Source: Tetrahymena elliotti 4EA (Eukaryota > Ciliophora > Oligohymenophorea > Hymenostomatida > Tetrahymenidae). Taken from it: a DNA stretch of 64,000 bases. Of the stretch, positions 24,534-37,650 are shown piece by piece; position 1 is the first letter of the stretch; every line of letters starts with the position of its first letter. The position numbers were made by a program, and so were the translations under genes. A model generated the notes under the pieces. That model did no database searches. It was given only the letters and a program-made list of their open reading frames with translations, and had not been told where the DNA came from. The stretch lies in contig JH720357.1 of the NCBI GenBank assembly GCA_000231825.2, positions 179,896-243,895 of the forward strand, written 5' to 3'.

Positions 24534-27365
24534 AAAAATCATGTATAAATAAACACATTATCTATAGTTCAAAGTAGTTATTTAATAAATGTAATCTAAC
24601 TACCTATAGAAAATATGTTAATATTTATAATATCCTTTTGTATTAAATTTCTGACTCATTCATTATATAAATGTATTCCAAAAAATTTTACTTCTTTTTC
24701 ACCACAATTTTCCTTTTTACTGTAACTTCAGATTCTATTGACAAAATACTATTTTGATTCCCTTTTTAATGAAATTATTTGTATGCAGGCACACAATTTC
24801 AATTTTAAAATATCTACATTTTAGAATCAAATTATATTTCTCCTCTCAAATATTAAACCATTAAGATTAGGATGAATTTTATAGTTGATAAGAATTGTTT
24901 ATTTCTTCCATCACATTAGGTTTTCATACTTAGCTAAAATTTTTTTAATTAAGAAGATATTTTATTGCCACAACTATTAATTCAAAAAAAAATTTATCCT
25001 TACAATTTCAAATATCAATTTTTATTATAATCTAGCAATAAAATTATCTTAAGCCGATATATTATTAGCTGTAATTGGTTGAAAAGCTAAATTTATCTTG
25101 AAATAATAAAAGTTCTAGATATATTCTTTAACAAAAAATTTTATGTATATTATTCTACATTTAAATTGAAATAAAGTTGGAAATATCTTACCATCATTCC
25201 TAAAAAACACAAATAATTTTTTTAGATTTTAATTTATTTTTGATGAAGAAAGAAAAACTTGAAATTTTATTTTTTCCATCTAGTTTACTTTGCTACTTCA
25301 ATATTTATTTGGATATCTTTTTTATTTCTAACTTAATTAGCTGAATATTTTTATTTTACATCTGTAACCATATCAAAATAAAATTCATAAACAAGTTAAT
25401 TTTTTTTAAGAAAACAAAAAAGAAAATGTAATATTTGCATTTTTTAAACATAGAATTTTCTCATGAAATAAAATTTACAAAAATTAAAAATATTTACTTA
25501 TTTATATTGATTCTTTCATAAGTCTTTAAAATCAAATTAAAGTTTCAGTTTACATATTTTTAGATTCCTATTTTTATTCTAAGTTTTTTAAAATAAAAAT
25601 ATTTAATCTGATATAAAAATCTTAATTATTTCTCGTTAATTATCAATCCAACAACTATCTATTTATATAAAAAATTATGTTAGTGCAATTTAAACAAATT
25701 TTGCTATTTTTAAGTGTTTAAAGAATCATTAAATAATTACCTATTCCCATTATTTTAATTTTTATAAAATTAACAAATTTAATGATAATATCAATGACAT
25801 AAATAAATTTATATTTGAGATTATTATAAAAATCTAATATTTTTTTGCTTTTGATAATAAAAAATTTACTTTTAATTAATCGTGTTTAAAAAAATATTTT
25901 GATTTGATCTAAAATGTAAATTCATAAAAAATTTATTTTAAAAGATACAAAAATAATAATGAATTCAATTTATATTTGATTAATCGTCTATTTAACTTTT
26001 AAATTTTAGATTGGATAGATACTATTTATTATAAATTAATATTAGTATTTTTAAATAATCTTTGAAATGGGCTGTCCTTCTTCACTCCTTATGAATATTC
26101 ATTTTTAAATCTTAGAAAAACTTAAAGAAAACATTTAATTTGTTCTGAAGATTTTTTATGAAATTTTAAATAGCAAAATGAATCTTTACAAAAAAAAGAA
26201 ATAAATATATATATCATGAATATAAAAAAGAATATTTTTATTTTTACTCATATTTACTCATGAATAAGGCATCTGCTTGAGATAAAATATAGATTTTTAA
26301 TCATAATAAGGTAATTTTTTAAAAAGTTATTAAAATTTCCCCTTATCTGGAAGAATCTTCAAAATTTTTTTTTATTAAATTAGACTACTCAAATTATCAA
26401 ACCCTCTCAAATCAAAATTCAAAACGAATTTGAACTCAGTTTTGCATGATTATTTAAGACATATTTTTTGGTTGTTATGATAGGGATCAGCAAAATTAAT
26501 TATGATTTGAATAAATAATTATTGCTCCCTGCTTATCTTAAAAAATTAAATGAAAGGAATGAAAATTTAAAAACATAAAAAGATAATACTAATGATCTAT
26601 AGAAATTTGTTTAAATGTATTGGTTAGGATTAGATCAGGATCATTTAAATTTTCCTAATTTGAAATAAATTGATAAATATGTTTAGATTGATTGATTATT
26701 TTAAAGGTGAAAATTAATTAATTTTAAAAAATTTAAATAAGAAATAGATATATTTGTATGAAATTAATACATCATATGGGAAAATACAAATTGTACTATT
26801 ATTTAGACTTTGGTGTGATAAGAAAATTTTTAAATAACTCAATTTTTTTAAAATTTAAATATAACAAGTGTAGACATTATAAGATAAGTAGATTTTTTAA
26901 GGAAAGGAAATAATAATTTAGAATTGCTGAAGTATTTTTAGCTTAATTGACAAAAATGAGACATAGATATTTAGCTAATAATCTTTTGCAACAATAAGAA
27001 AATTAATTGCAAATTTTGTGATTGAATTAGGTTTTTTGGTTTGTTTAAATAAGTAAATTTTATGGTAAATGTACCTTTCAAATTCATTTAGATGGTTTTT
27101 TTGTTTTAGTTTATAATATAGAATGGTAATTATAAACTAATGGATTAATAAGATTTACTTAATTAAATCAATTCAGAAAGCAGTTTTATTTGTATTTTTT
27201 TCAAAATAGGAGGTTTTGTAATTTACGCAAAGTGGAATCTGAATTTCAAAATCTATATTAAGTTTTTATTAAAGATTTAAAAGTTTATCATTTAGCTATC
27301 TTGTTTTCAAGATACTATTTTAAATAAAAAATATCAAAAAAGAAAACATAAAAATTAAAAAAAGT
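24534..27365. other. Spacer after paralog A, with a possible PEX4 stub
   Basis: About 2.8 kb, very A/T-rich, no gene. At about 25235-25420 it matches the region at 30635-30850 that follows the PEX4-like stub in the next unit, so the neighbour's 5' end was probably here too but is now beyond recognition. The last few hundred bases resemble the 5' flank of paralog C. Confidence 0.6.
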
Positions 27366-29693
27366 ATGCCATTTGAATTGTTAATTGCTCTTCTCGAGAA
27401 GATTGATATATTTGGCGTTGGTATAAGCATCATGTATAACTAATAAGATAAACACAAAACAAGATTTGGTGGTTGTGTCACTATTATTATAGCTACTCTA
27501 ACTTCTCTCCTTTTTTTATCTTCTATGTAGGAGGTGATTGAAAAAACAAACCCAAAAGTTATTTATGAATAACAAATTGTTTCTAACCCTTCAAGATATA
27601 ACTTAACTACTAATAATTTTTCTTTTATGGTAGCACTGCTTGATAATACATTCAATCCAATCTATGATGAAACTGTTTACAGAATTGAAGGGAATTTTCT
27701 TTATAAATAACCTACAGTAAATCCTGATGGGTCTTTAGGTCCCGCTGCTTTTCATAATAAAGTTATTGAGATGGAACTATGCTCAGAAAAAAGCTTTTAA
27801 GTAGAAAATGCCAAGGCATATTTTTTGGGCCTACCTTATTAGAAGATGTACTGCTTCAAGAATATTAATGACTTTTATCTTGAAGGATAATTTGAAATGG
27901 ATGATTTTTCAGTTATAGAAGTTAATGTAATTCCTTGTGATGAGAATGATCCTAAAAATAAAGTTTCATGTATGGAAAAAACTAAAAAAGATTTAATTTT
28001 ATCTAAATCTTTACTGCAGGTTTATTACACCACATAAGTAGTTCAAGTGAGTAACAATAAATAACCCTTTAATTCAATGGGATCGACATATTTCTGGGAA
28101 ACTAATATAGACTATTTGTAATACATAAATTTACTGTTTATTAAAACATACGTAGAAGATAACTAGGGTTTGATTACAGATGATTTTTAAACTTAGAATG
28201 CTTTATTATTTAGTGGAGAGAGAGTAATGATGTCAAGCAAAAAAGATTTCTCAATTTTTTAAATAAGTCTTTATTTAGAAAAAAACAAAGAGTAAAAATA
28301 TAGTAGAAAGTATTTAAAGGTTCCTGAGGTCTTTTCATAAATAGGTGGCATCTTTAATGTACTTTTTATTATAGGATGCATTATTGCTTAGCCATATTCA
28401 CAAATGTAGCTCAATAGAAAACTTTTTAATTCAACTTTCTAAATAAATAAAGATTCTTTTTCGTAGAGTCAAAATTAAATTGGTGGATCAGATATTAGAT
28501 CTTAAATAAATAAAAAAGAAGAATAAGATAACAGAAAGTTATCTTAATAATAATTGAATAAGAAAAAATCACTTGTGTCGTAAAATCTTAATTAAAAGAA
28601 TTCTTTTACTAATAATAACAAAAAACAAGAACTGTAAACTAAAAACTTGTCTCAAATTGATGAGATTAACAGCAAAGAAAATGAATAAAAATCCATTTAA
28701 GATTAATAAAAATATAACAATAGTATTTTAGACATGATTAAAAACTAGTTCAGTGAAGTAAAAGTTAAAACAAAAGAATATCTTCTTTTTTATTTTAATT
28801 GCTTAAAGACAAATAAATCATAAACACTAGAAATGATTGATTATGGATCTTAGTAGGTATTAAATTATATAGACATATGCTTTATCATAAATAAAACTAT
28901 AGAATTAGAAAAGCTCAAGAATGTACTTCTGAATGAGCAACAAATAAAATTGTTTGACTTTATCCCTAAGCCTTGCATAGATTATAGGCTTGTTTAGTAA
29001 ATGAAGTAAAATCGATAAGTTGAAGATATCGGAGAATTTCAGAATTAATTAAATAATAGTAACAATAAAAAAGATAATTTAAAAAATTAGATTTCCATAA
29101 ATAATTTCAACCTTAAAAATCATAAAGCAAAAAAATAATTCAATTTTCTGTCTGTTTAAAATAAATCATTTGAAGAAAAAGCTAAAGAAGCTTAGGTCGC
29201 TTTTAATAATATTTACAGAAAGAAAGAGAAGTAATCTAAAATTGATTTATAATTAATATAGATGCTTGATGAAAAGCTGGTCTAACTTTTAGATATCAAT
29301 ATTTTTGATGAAAGCACAATAGGAGGAACAAAATATAATTTTAACAATTTATTTAATAAGTCGACTCTCAGAAATTTCAATTCATATTCGAATAATATGA
29401 AGATAGATGTATTATCAGATGAGAGTTTAGTCTCAAATAAAAGGTAGAATTAGCAGAAAGACTAAAGTGAATGTGAGGAAAAAGAAGAAGAATACTTCTC
29501 AGAAAAATAAAATGATTTGATTTCTGAAAGAGCATAATGTATTCAAATAAATTAATCAGCTATTTTTAGCAAAAATGATATTTCAGAAACTAATGAATAA
29601 GGCATTTACCCAATTAATTATGAAAAAGACAAAAAATAAATGAATTAACTATTATCTACAAGATAAAATTTCAGAAGATCAACTATTAATTGA
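27366..29693 (+). CDS. Two-pass membrane protein, paralog B
   Basis: 775 aa, one exon. Same architecture as paralogs A and C: EKIDIFGVGISIM, HKTRFGG, membrane segment one (TIIIATLTSLLFLSS), Cys-containing middle region (EMELCSEKSF, MYCFKNIND, VIPCDEND), FSQIGG, membrane segment two (IFNVLFIIGCIIAQPY), and the C-terminal LEMIDYGSQQVLNYIDICF block with IELEKLKNVLLNEQ. A Glu-rich stretch (SECEEKEEE) near the end is shared with C but absent from A. The reading frame is intact, so all three copies are probably functional. Function unknown. Confidence 0.85.
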
Positions 29694-32441
29694 AAATTCA
29701 ATAAAGAATATAATTAATTTTAGAAGTATTTTTTCTCCAACTGAAAATGGGATTAATTTAAATCTTTGTGATTAATTATGAATATAGAAAATAGAATCTC
29801 TGAAACATCCCACTTATACGCAAAAATAAATTAATTAAAATAAATAAACGAATTAATTTCGTAAGATTTATCTTTTCTTCCTTGAAAAGAATAAATTTTT
29901 AAATTAGTTCTGGTATATTATGAATTTAATAAAATTAATCTCTCTCTACAATTAATTTCCCACTTAATCACAAAAAATACATCTTATTTTATCTGTTATC
30001 TCTTTATTTTTACTTAACTAGTTCTTTTAAGTGATATTAATTATTAGTTTTTAAATATTTTTAAAGCCTTTAATTTAAAACTTATTCGAAAAATTAATTA
30101 TTATTATGAAGAAAGGCATAATTATATTTTATGATCTCATATTTAAAAATTCAGGTAATATTTTTACAAATACAGTATTTTCAAAAAAGAATCAACATAA
30201 TTTTTCTATCTTTTAAACATCAAAATATGTAACAATTCATAGGTTTTTTTAAACATGAAATCAAACCTAACTATCTTTTATTTAGTTTTATAGAAAAAGT
30301 ATTTTAAAAATAAATTTATAGTATATAATCTACTAATAATTATTAAATCGTCTTTTTTTGATATTAAATTATTTTTAATCAAAGAGTTAAATTAGTAAAA
30401 AATAAGAATGAAAGAAAGTTTGATTTATTATTTTTGTTATTTTCTAGCTTTAAATCTCATTTTTAAAATAAAAAAATCAAACTAACCTTATTTTTTTAGT
30501 ATTCTATTTTAGTTTAGTTAGTATCAAAAAGCAAGCTTATTGCATCTTTATAAAGTAAATCCTTAAATACAAAAGCAAAATGAATAAATCCAGATTTTTA
30601 AAAGAAGATAATGAATTAAACAGAAAAATTGATTTATTTGATGAAGAAAGAAACTTGAATTTATTTTTATCATCTTTTTTTTTTGTAACTTAAATATGGA
30701 GAAAGATAATTTTTTTTCTATTACTTGAATATTTGAATATTTTTCTTTTTCATCTGTAAACCTATTAAATTAAAATTCTTAAATAGCTTAATTTTTCTAA
30801 ATGAATACAAAAGATAACAAGTAAACTAAATAAACAATATTTGAATTAAAATTATTTTATTTGTACTTGTTAAAATATCAAAACTAAAAATATATAAATA
30901 TTATCTTCAAATCAATTTTACTTACAAAATTAAAAATATCACCAATTTATGTTTATTCTTATTTTAATACTAATTTTTTATCACAAAATATGTAGTCTAA
31001 TAACTAACGAATTTCATTAAAAAACTAGATTTCTTTTTTTATTTGTTTAAATATATTCTGAACAAATTATTTTGTCCAATCATAAAAATAACTAACCTAA
31101 TAGAAAAAAAGTATTTAAAATTATAATTTTTTCATAAGTATTAGCAAAGTTTAGTTATTTTCAATAAATAGTATTGATTACTACTTACTTATCCTAAAAA
31201 ATTAGATGTAAAATAACCCAAAATTAAAATCGTATTGTATAAATCTTATAGGATTTAAAATCATCTAGAGATATTTCAATAGTTAGGATTGATTAAAATT
31301 AGGATCATTAAAATTTTACAAAAATAAATTTACATTTATATTACAGATTCTTGAATTTAAAACTCTTAAAGAGAAAATTTAATAACAAGATAATTGACTA
31401 AAAATACTTATGAAATTTATATTTGAAACAACATTAATAAAAATAATTAAATTTCACATTTCAAAATAGAATATTCTTTCTACTGACTTACTTACACTAA
31501 GAACATTAATTAATACCCAGTAAAAAAAAATCAATTATTAAAGTCATAATACATAGTTTTCATGAGTAACCTAAAACATGTAATAAATCATCATAAAAAA
31601 TAGAAGGGAATTTTACATCTCGGATTAATTGAACAATTTGTTAGACAGTTTTTTTTTTGAGAAAAAAGTATTTTTCTCATTTTATCAATTTTTAAAACCT
31701 CAGAATTGATTTTATTTTAAGAAAATTTCTTAATTTTTTGTTCAAATTCTCTTTTATTTTTTTCTGAATCAAACAGTATTTAATTAAGGAATAATACATT
31801 TTTGTAAGAAATTTATATCTCTTGAAAATAAAAACTGTTCAATTATTTTAGATTTGGATGTGAAAAGAAAATTTTTTAAGAATGAAATAAAATCAATTCA
31901 TTGTTTGTTTAGAAATTATTGATAGGAGGATAATACAAATAATAAGTTTAGACTTTATGAATATCTCTTTATTTTGTATGGACATGATAAATAGAACAGC
32001 TTTAGTATAATTTAACTTGATTGAATATAAGGAGATGTAAATATTTAGCTATTAATAATGATCCTGGCTGAGTAACAATAAGAAAATTAATCATAAATTT
32101 GGTGATTGTGATTAATTAATTATGTTTTTTGGAATGTTTAAAAAAGTAAATTTTATGATGATTACCATTCATAATAACTTGTTTTTATTGTTTGAATTAG
32201 TTATCTTAAATGAAATTAAAATAAATCGGTTAATAAGATTTACTTAATGAAAGTAAGATAGTAGCTTTATTTAGATTATTCGAAAAATTAAAGAGTTTTG
32301 TAATTAATGTCAAGGGGAAAATTTCAAAATTAAATTTTTACTGAAGATTTAAAAAATTTCTTGATTTATTTTTCTCTTCAATCTTCAAGATACTAATTAT
32401 TTTAAATAAAAATATTGTAGAAAAATAAAAATTAAAAAAGT
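29694..32441. other. Spacer after paralog B
   Basis: A/T-rich spacer of the second tandem unit. It contains the PEX4-like 5' stub listed separately at 30580. No other gene seen. Confidence 0.6.
30580..30690 (+). pseudogene. Relic of the PEX4-like gene start
   Basis: Begins MNKSRFLKEDNEL, matching MNKSRILKEANEA of the intact gene at 35573, and the upstream flank also matches (caagc...aaagtaaat...aaaatgaataaatc). After about 20 codons the sequence diverges and reaches a TGA, with no ubiquitin-conjugating core. It is a by-product of the tandem duplication, which copied only the first part of the neighbouring gene. Confidence 0.75.
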
Positions 32442-34751
32442 ATGTCATTCAAATTTTTAATTGCCCTTGAGAAGATTGATATTTTTGGTGTTGGCATAAA
32501 CATTATGTATAAATAACAAGGGAAACACAAAACTAGATTTGGTGGGTGTATCACTTTTATTATAGCTACTCTAATTTCTCTCATGTTTTTCTAGTTTTTG
32601 TAGGAAATGTTGTAAAAAACAAACCCAAAAGTTATTTATGAATAGCAAATTGTTTCTAACCCTTCAAGATACAACCTAACAACAAATAATTTTTCATTTA
32701 TGGTAACACTCCTTGATCCTACATTCAACCCAATATATGATGAAACCATTTACAGAATTGAAGGGAATTTTCTTTACAAGTAACCTACAATAAATCCTGA
32801 TGGATCTTTAGGTCCTGGTGCTTTTCATAATAAAGTTATTGAGATGGAACTATGCACAGAAAAAAGCTTTTAAGTAGAAAATGCTAAAGCATATTTTTTA
32901 GGTCTACCTTATTAAAATATGCACTGCTTTAAGCATATTGATGATTTTTATCTAGTTGGATAATTTGAAATGGATGAGTTTTCAGTTATTTAAGTTAATG
33001 TAATTCCTTGTGATGAGAGTGATCCTAAAAATAAAGTTTAATGTATGGAAAAAACTAAAAAAGATAACATTTTGTCTAAAACTTTATTATAAGTTTATTA
33101 CACCACATAGGTAGTTCAAGTGAGTAACAATAAACAGCCATTTAACTCTATTGGGGCTACATATTTTGTGGAAACTAATATAGATTATTTATAAAATTTA
33201 AATTTATTGTTTATAAAAACATATGTTGAAGATAATTAGGGTTTGATTACAGATGATTTTAAAACAAAAAATTCTTTATTATTTAGTGGTGAGCGTATGA
33301 TGATGTCTAGCAAAAAAGATTTCTCAATTTTTTAAATAAGTCTTTATTTAGAAAAAAACAAAGAATAAAAATATAGTAGAAACTATATAAAGATTCCTGA
33401 CGTATTTTCATAAATAGGTGGCATTTTTAATGTACTCTTTATTATAGGATGCATTATTGCTTAGCCATATTCATAAATGTAGCTCAATAGAAAACTTTTT
33501 AATTCAACTTTCTAAATAAATAAAGATTGTTTTTCATAAAGTCATAATTAAATTGGTGGGTCAGATACCAAATCTTAAATTGATAAAAAAGAAGAGTAAG
33601 ATAACAGATAACTATCTTAATTACAATTAAATTAGAAAAAATCACTTAGATCTTAAAATTTTAATAAAAGGAATTCTTCTATTAACAATAATAAAAAATA
33701 AGAACTGTAAACTAAAAAATTACCACAAAATGATGTGATAAACAAAGAAAATGAATAAAAACCAATACAGAACAAATAGAAATCAAATAGCAGTATTTTA
33801 GACATGATTAAAAACTAGTTCAGTGAAGTCAAAATAAATACAAAAGAATACTTTCTTTTCTACTTTAATTGCTTTAAGGCATATAAATCACAAACATTAG
33901 AAATGATTGATTATGGATCTTAATAAGTATTAAATTATATAGACATATGCTTTATCATAAATAAAACTATTGAATTGGAAAAGCTCAAGAATGTACTTCT
34001 GAATGAGCAACAAATAAAATTGTTTGACTTTATCCCTAAGCCCAACATAGATTATAGGCTTGTTTAGTAAATGAAGTAAAACCAATAAGTAGAAGATATG
34101 AGAAAATCTTAATATTAATTAAATTATAAAAAAGACAGTTTAGAAAATTATACTTCTGTCAACAATATCAATGTCAAAAATATTAAAGCAAAAAAATAAT
34201 TCAATATTCTTTCTGTGTAAAACAAATTATTTGATGAAAAAGCTAAAGAAGCTTAGGTTGCTTTTAACAATATTTACAGAAAGAAAGAGAAGTAATCTAA
34301 AATTGATTTGTAATTAATTTAGATGCTTGATGAAAAGCTTGTTCAACTATTGGATGTAAATGTTTTTGATGAAAGCATAATAGGAGGAACAAAATAAAAT
34401 TTTAACAATATATTTAATAAGTCGACTCTCAGAAATTTCAATTCGTTTTCTAATAATATGAAGGTAGATGTATAATCAGATCAGAGTTTAGTATAAAGTA
34501 AAAGGCAGATTTAGTAGAAAGATTAATGTGAATGTGAAGAAAAAGAAGAATACTAGCCAGAAAATTAAAATGATTTCATTTCTGAAAGAGCACAGTGCTT
34601 TTAAGCCAATCATTCAGCTGTTTTTAGCAAAAATGATATAACTGAAACTAATGAATAAGGTATTCATTAAGTTAACTAAGAAAAAGAAAAATAAATAATG
34701 AATCAATTATCATCTGCTAGATCCAACATTAGAAGATCAACCATTATTTGA
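32442..34751 (+). CDS. Two-pass membrane protein, paralog C
   Basis: 769 aa, one exon. Nearly collinear with paralog B: EKIDIFGVGINIM, KTRFGGCITFIIATL as first membrane segment, EMELCTEKSF, MHCFKHIDD, VIPCDESDPKN, FSQIGGIFNVLFIIGCIIAQ as second membrane segment, the LEMIDYGSQQVLNYIDICF block, and a Glu-rich end. The membrane-proximal sequence after TM1 (MFFQFLQEMLQKT) differs from B. This copy lies directly upstream of the intact PEX4-like gene and so keeps the presumed ancestral neighbourhood. Function unknown. Confidence 0.85.
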
Positions 34752-35572
34752 AAATTCAAATTAACTTTAGAAGTATTTTTTATCCAACAAAAATGGATTC
34801 ACTTTGTTATCCTTTATGAATTTAGTAAAAAGAATCTCACCTAAAAAATCAGTAAATGAGTATATTAATTAGTTTAAGTAACCTTAATAGGATATTTTTT
34901 GAAATTGATTCTTATTTATTGTGGAAAAGATAAAATTAATCATTGTAACTTCCCACTTAAACCCAAAAAGTACACCTGATATTGCATGTTCTTATTTTTT
35001 TTCACATAATTTGTTTTTTTAAATATTGATTAATTATTAGTTTTTTAAGTCAGAAGATAAATAAACAATTTCACATTTTTTCATCATTTACTTTACTTGA
35101 AAATTTTATTAAGAAAAATAAAATTAATTTCTAAACAGCCATGATATCTTTCATTTTAGTTTTACTGAAAAAATATTTGAAAAATAATAATTTAGAGTAC
35201 ATAAAAAAGTAATGACTGACTTATTTCGGTTTGTTTGTTTACTTGGTATTAGTTTGGTTAATTCATTCATTTTTATTTGTTCTTTTCAGACATTCACTAT
35301 GAAAAAGTAGTTTGGTAATAAATTATTTTAAAAAAAAGTATTCTTTTGATTAGTACATAGAATAATCAAAGAATTTGGAAGGATAAGAAAATATTATAAT
35401 TTATGTTTATTTGATTTTTCTATTCGTAATATTTAATTTTCTAAAATCAAACAAAAATCTAGCAAGCAAGCAATAATTAATTACTTTATTAGTACTTCTT
35501 TTTTTTAGTTTATTATCAAAATAGCAAGCAAATAGCAACTTTAAAAGTAAATTCTTCAATTCAAAAAGTGAA
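34752..35572. other. Spacer between paralog C and the PEX4-like gene
   Basis: A/T-rich. The last about 100 bp match the flank of the stub at 30580, so they probably contain the promoter of the PEX4-like gene. No specific element is identified. Confidence 0.5.
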
Positions 35573-36231
35573 ATGAATAAATCGAGAATTTTAAAAGAAG
35601 CCAATGAAGCAGCAAAATTGAAAGAAAAGGAAAATTTTGTCCTTCTTTTTGATCAAAATGATATTTATAAGTGGAAAGCCTTTATAGTAGGACCTCAAGA
35701 TACACCATATTCAGATGGCATTTTTGAGTTAGGTATTAATTTACCTTAAGACTATCCAATATAAGCTCCTTAAGTAATATTTAAGACAAGAATTTTCCAT
35801 CCAAATATACATTGGGAAACAGGAGAAATATGGTGAGCGATTTTAACTATAATTTCCATTTAGTCTAAAGAAAATAACAATAATTTATAATTAATTAGTT
35901 TAAATGTAGTTAAAGATGAATGGTCTCCTTACTGGACTTTAGAGGCTCTTTGTAGAGCAGTTTAGTAATTAATGAGCAATCCAAATGCAGATTCACCATT
36001 AAATTGTGATGCAGGTTTATCCCTTTAAATTTTTAATATTTATTCCAATTTCAAGAAAGGATTTATGAAAAATAATTTATAATATTAACATTTATTAAAA
36101 TAGGAAATTTAGTTCGTAGTGGTGACATGGATGGATATTTAAGCTTAGCAAGAGTTTTGACTGACGAATATGCAATATAAAAAGATGAATTCTTAAAAAA
36201 GGTATCATTATAAATCCCTTCAAACAAATGA
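35573..36231 (+). CDS. PEX4-like ubiquitin-conjugating enzyme (E2)
   Basis: E2 enzyme. Exons 35573-35832, 35899-36014 and 36104-36231 join in phase and end at the TGA 36229-36231 (167 aa). The core is GPQDTPYSDGIFEL, PQVIFKTRIFHPNIHWETGEICL with the catalytic Cys just after GEI, then DEWSPYWTLEALCRAV and NPNADSPLNCDAGNLVRSGD. The WSPxWTL and DSPLNCDxGNLxRSGD motifs are typical of PEX4/Ubc10-type E2s, which mono-ubiquitinate the peroxisomal import receptor PEX5. A good GT donor at 36202 allows an alternative last intron ending before about 36310, with a different C-terminus; coding-like sequence near 36485-36600 might then be used. The E2 identity is firm; the PEX4 subtype is likely. Confidence 0.88.
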
Positions 36232-37650
36232 ATCCAACAAATAAATAATTCATTGCATAAATTACTTCTAATAAAATGAAATTTCTTGATAAAATGTCTC
36301 TTTTTTAGTAGAAGAGAACATTTGTAAAAATATAAACCAAGGAATATCAATTAGCTTCTAATTAAATATTATTATAATTATACAATTTACATATTCTATT
36401 TTAGTATTCATTAAAAATGTTAGTTAATATATAAAATATCAAAACTGTTTTAGTTGCAATAAGAATGTTTTAACTTTTAAAGTAAGAAATGATATTCATT
36501 AAAAAGAAAGCTGAATATTTATTTACTCAAGATATTTTTGAAGGAAATTAGATTTAAAAACATATTGAAGCTAATAATAATCGACATCAACAGTAATACA
36601 CTTTATTACTAATCAGAAATAAAAGAATTAAACATTTTTAAAATTATTAAAAGAATAATTGTTTTTTAAATTGGTTGTTGAATAAAAAATTATTGTAACT
36701 TGAATAGAATCTAAGCGAAGTAAATATTTAAATCTTAAAAAAATAATTGTTGCAATAAGCATTTTATCACTTCATAAATAAATATTAAATTAACAATATT
36801 GATATATCTTAACTAAGCTTTATCCTAATCTTTAAGTATATGTTACAATATTTAAATTTATATAAAGGAAAAATTTGATTACTTTCAAGTTAAACTAAGC
36901 ATAAGAGAGCCTCCTTAAATTTACTTAATGACATTTAATCTAAATCGGTTATTATCTAAAGTAAACTCTAATCACTTTGAACAGCTACTATTTATCTAAA
37001 TATAATATTAAAACAATTATTTCTTTCAAAAATGAAAATATTAAAATTATCGTAGACATTTTTGAAAATATTTGACATTTTTTTAATGTTTGTTTTTTTT
37101 ATTTGAGAAATTTTTTTATTAGCTTACCCTAACCTTTAACCCATGCAAATATTCTGACAATAGTTAAATTTATATAAAGGAGTACTTTCAAGTTAAGCAT
37201 AAGCGAAGCAAAAGAGAGCCTCCTTAAATTAATTGAATCTAAATTGGTTTTAATATTTATTTAACTTTATTTATCTATCTAAAATATAAAAACGATTATT
37301 TCTTTAAAAAATGATAATATGAAAATTATGGAATTTTACTTTTTTAAAACTATTTGACATTTGCTTAATGTTTCTTTTTTTACCTTTTTTTTTGTTGATA
37401 AATTTGAATAAATAACTATATAGGTTAAAAAAGTTTTTGATGTTTTCTGGTTTATATTTCTACTTTAAAAAATAGAGTAAGTTTGTTATATGAAGAGTTA
37501 CAAACAAGCTTCTCTTTGCTTATAAAAATATCTGATTAAAGTTTTAAAAATTAATATTCTTAGGTTTGATCTAAGTTTTGATATTTTTGTAAATCAACAA
37601 AAGATTTGATAATTACTTTACTTAAAACTAGAAGAAAATAGGTAAGTTAG
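36232..37650. other. Intergenic region with a direct repeat
   Basis: Apart from possible alternative 3' exons of the PEX4-like gene, I see no gene. A direct repeat of about 300 bp fills 36812-37395 and is listed separately. It lies just upstream of the kinase-LRR gene. Confidence 0.5.
36812..37395. repeat. Direct tandem repeat, about 305-bp period
   Basis: Two diverged copies, about 36812-37117 and 37120-37395. Shared blocks include aaatttatataaagga, actttcaagtta...agcataag, gagagcctccttaaatt (36905 and 37214) and gacatttttttaatgttt-like ends. It holds no open frame of note. Confidence 0.75.

Larger units (their letters stand above)
22100..35600 (+). repeat. Tandem segmental duplication, three units of about 5.1 kb
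   Basis: The gene starts at 22209, 27366 and 32442 are 5157 and 5076 bp apart. Similarity is not confined to the coding regions. The 5' flanks match (for example the stretch around gcaacaataagaaaattaat at about 26990, similar to 32070). The 3' flanks also match (tgatgaagaa...cttga at 25241 and 30639). The PEX4-like gene start at 35573 has a recognisable copy at 30580. The unit is therefore one membrane-protein gene plus the first exon of its downstream neighbour. B and C are the closest pair, implying two steps: A versus an ancestor of B/C, then B versus C. Confidence 0.85.
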
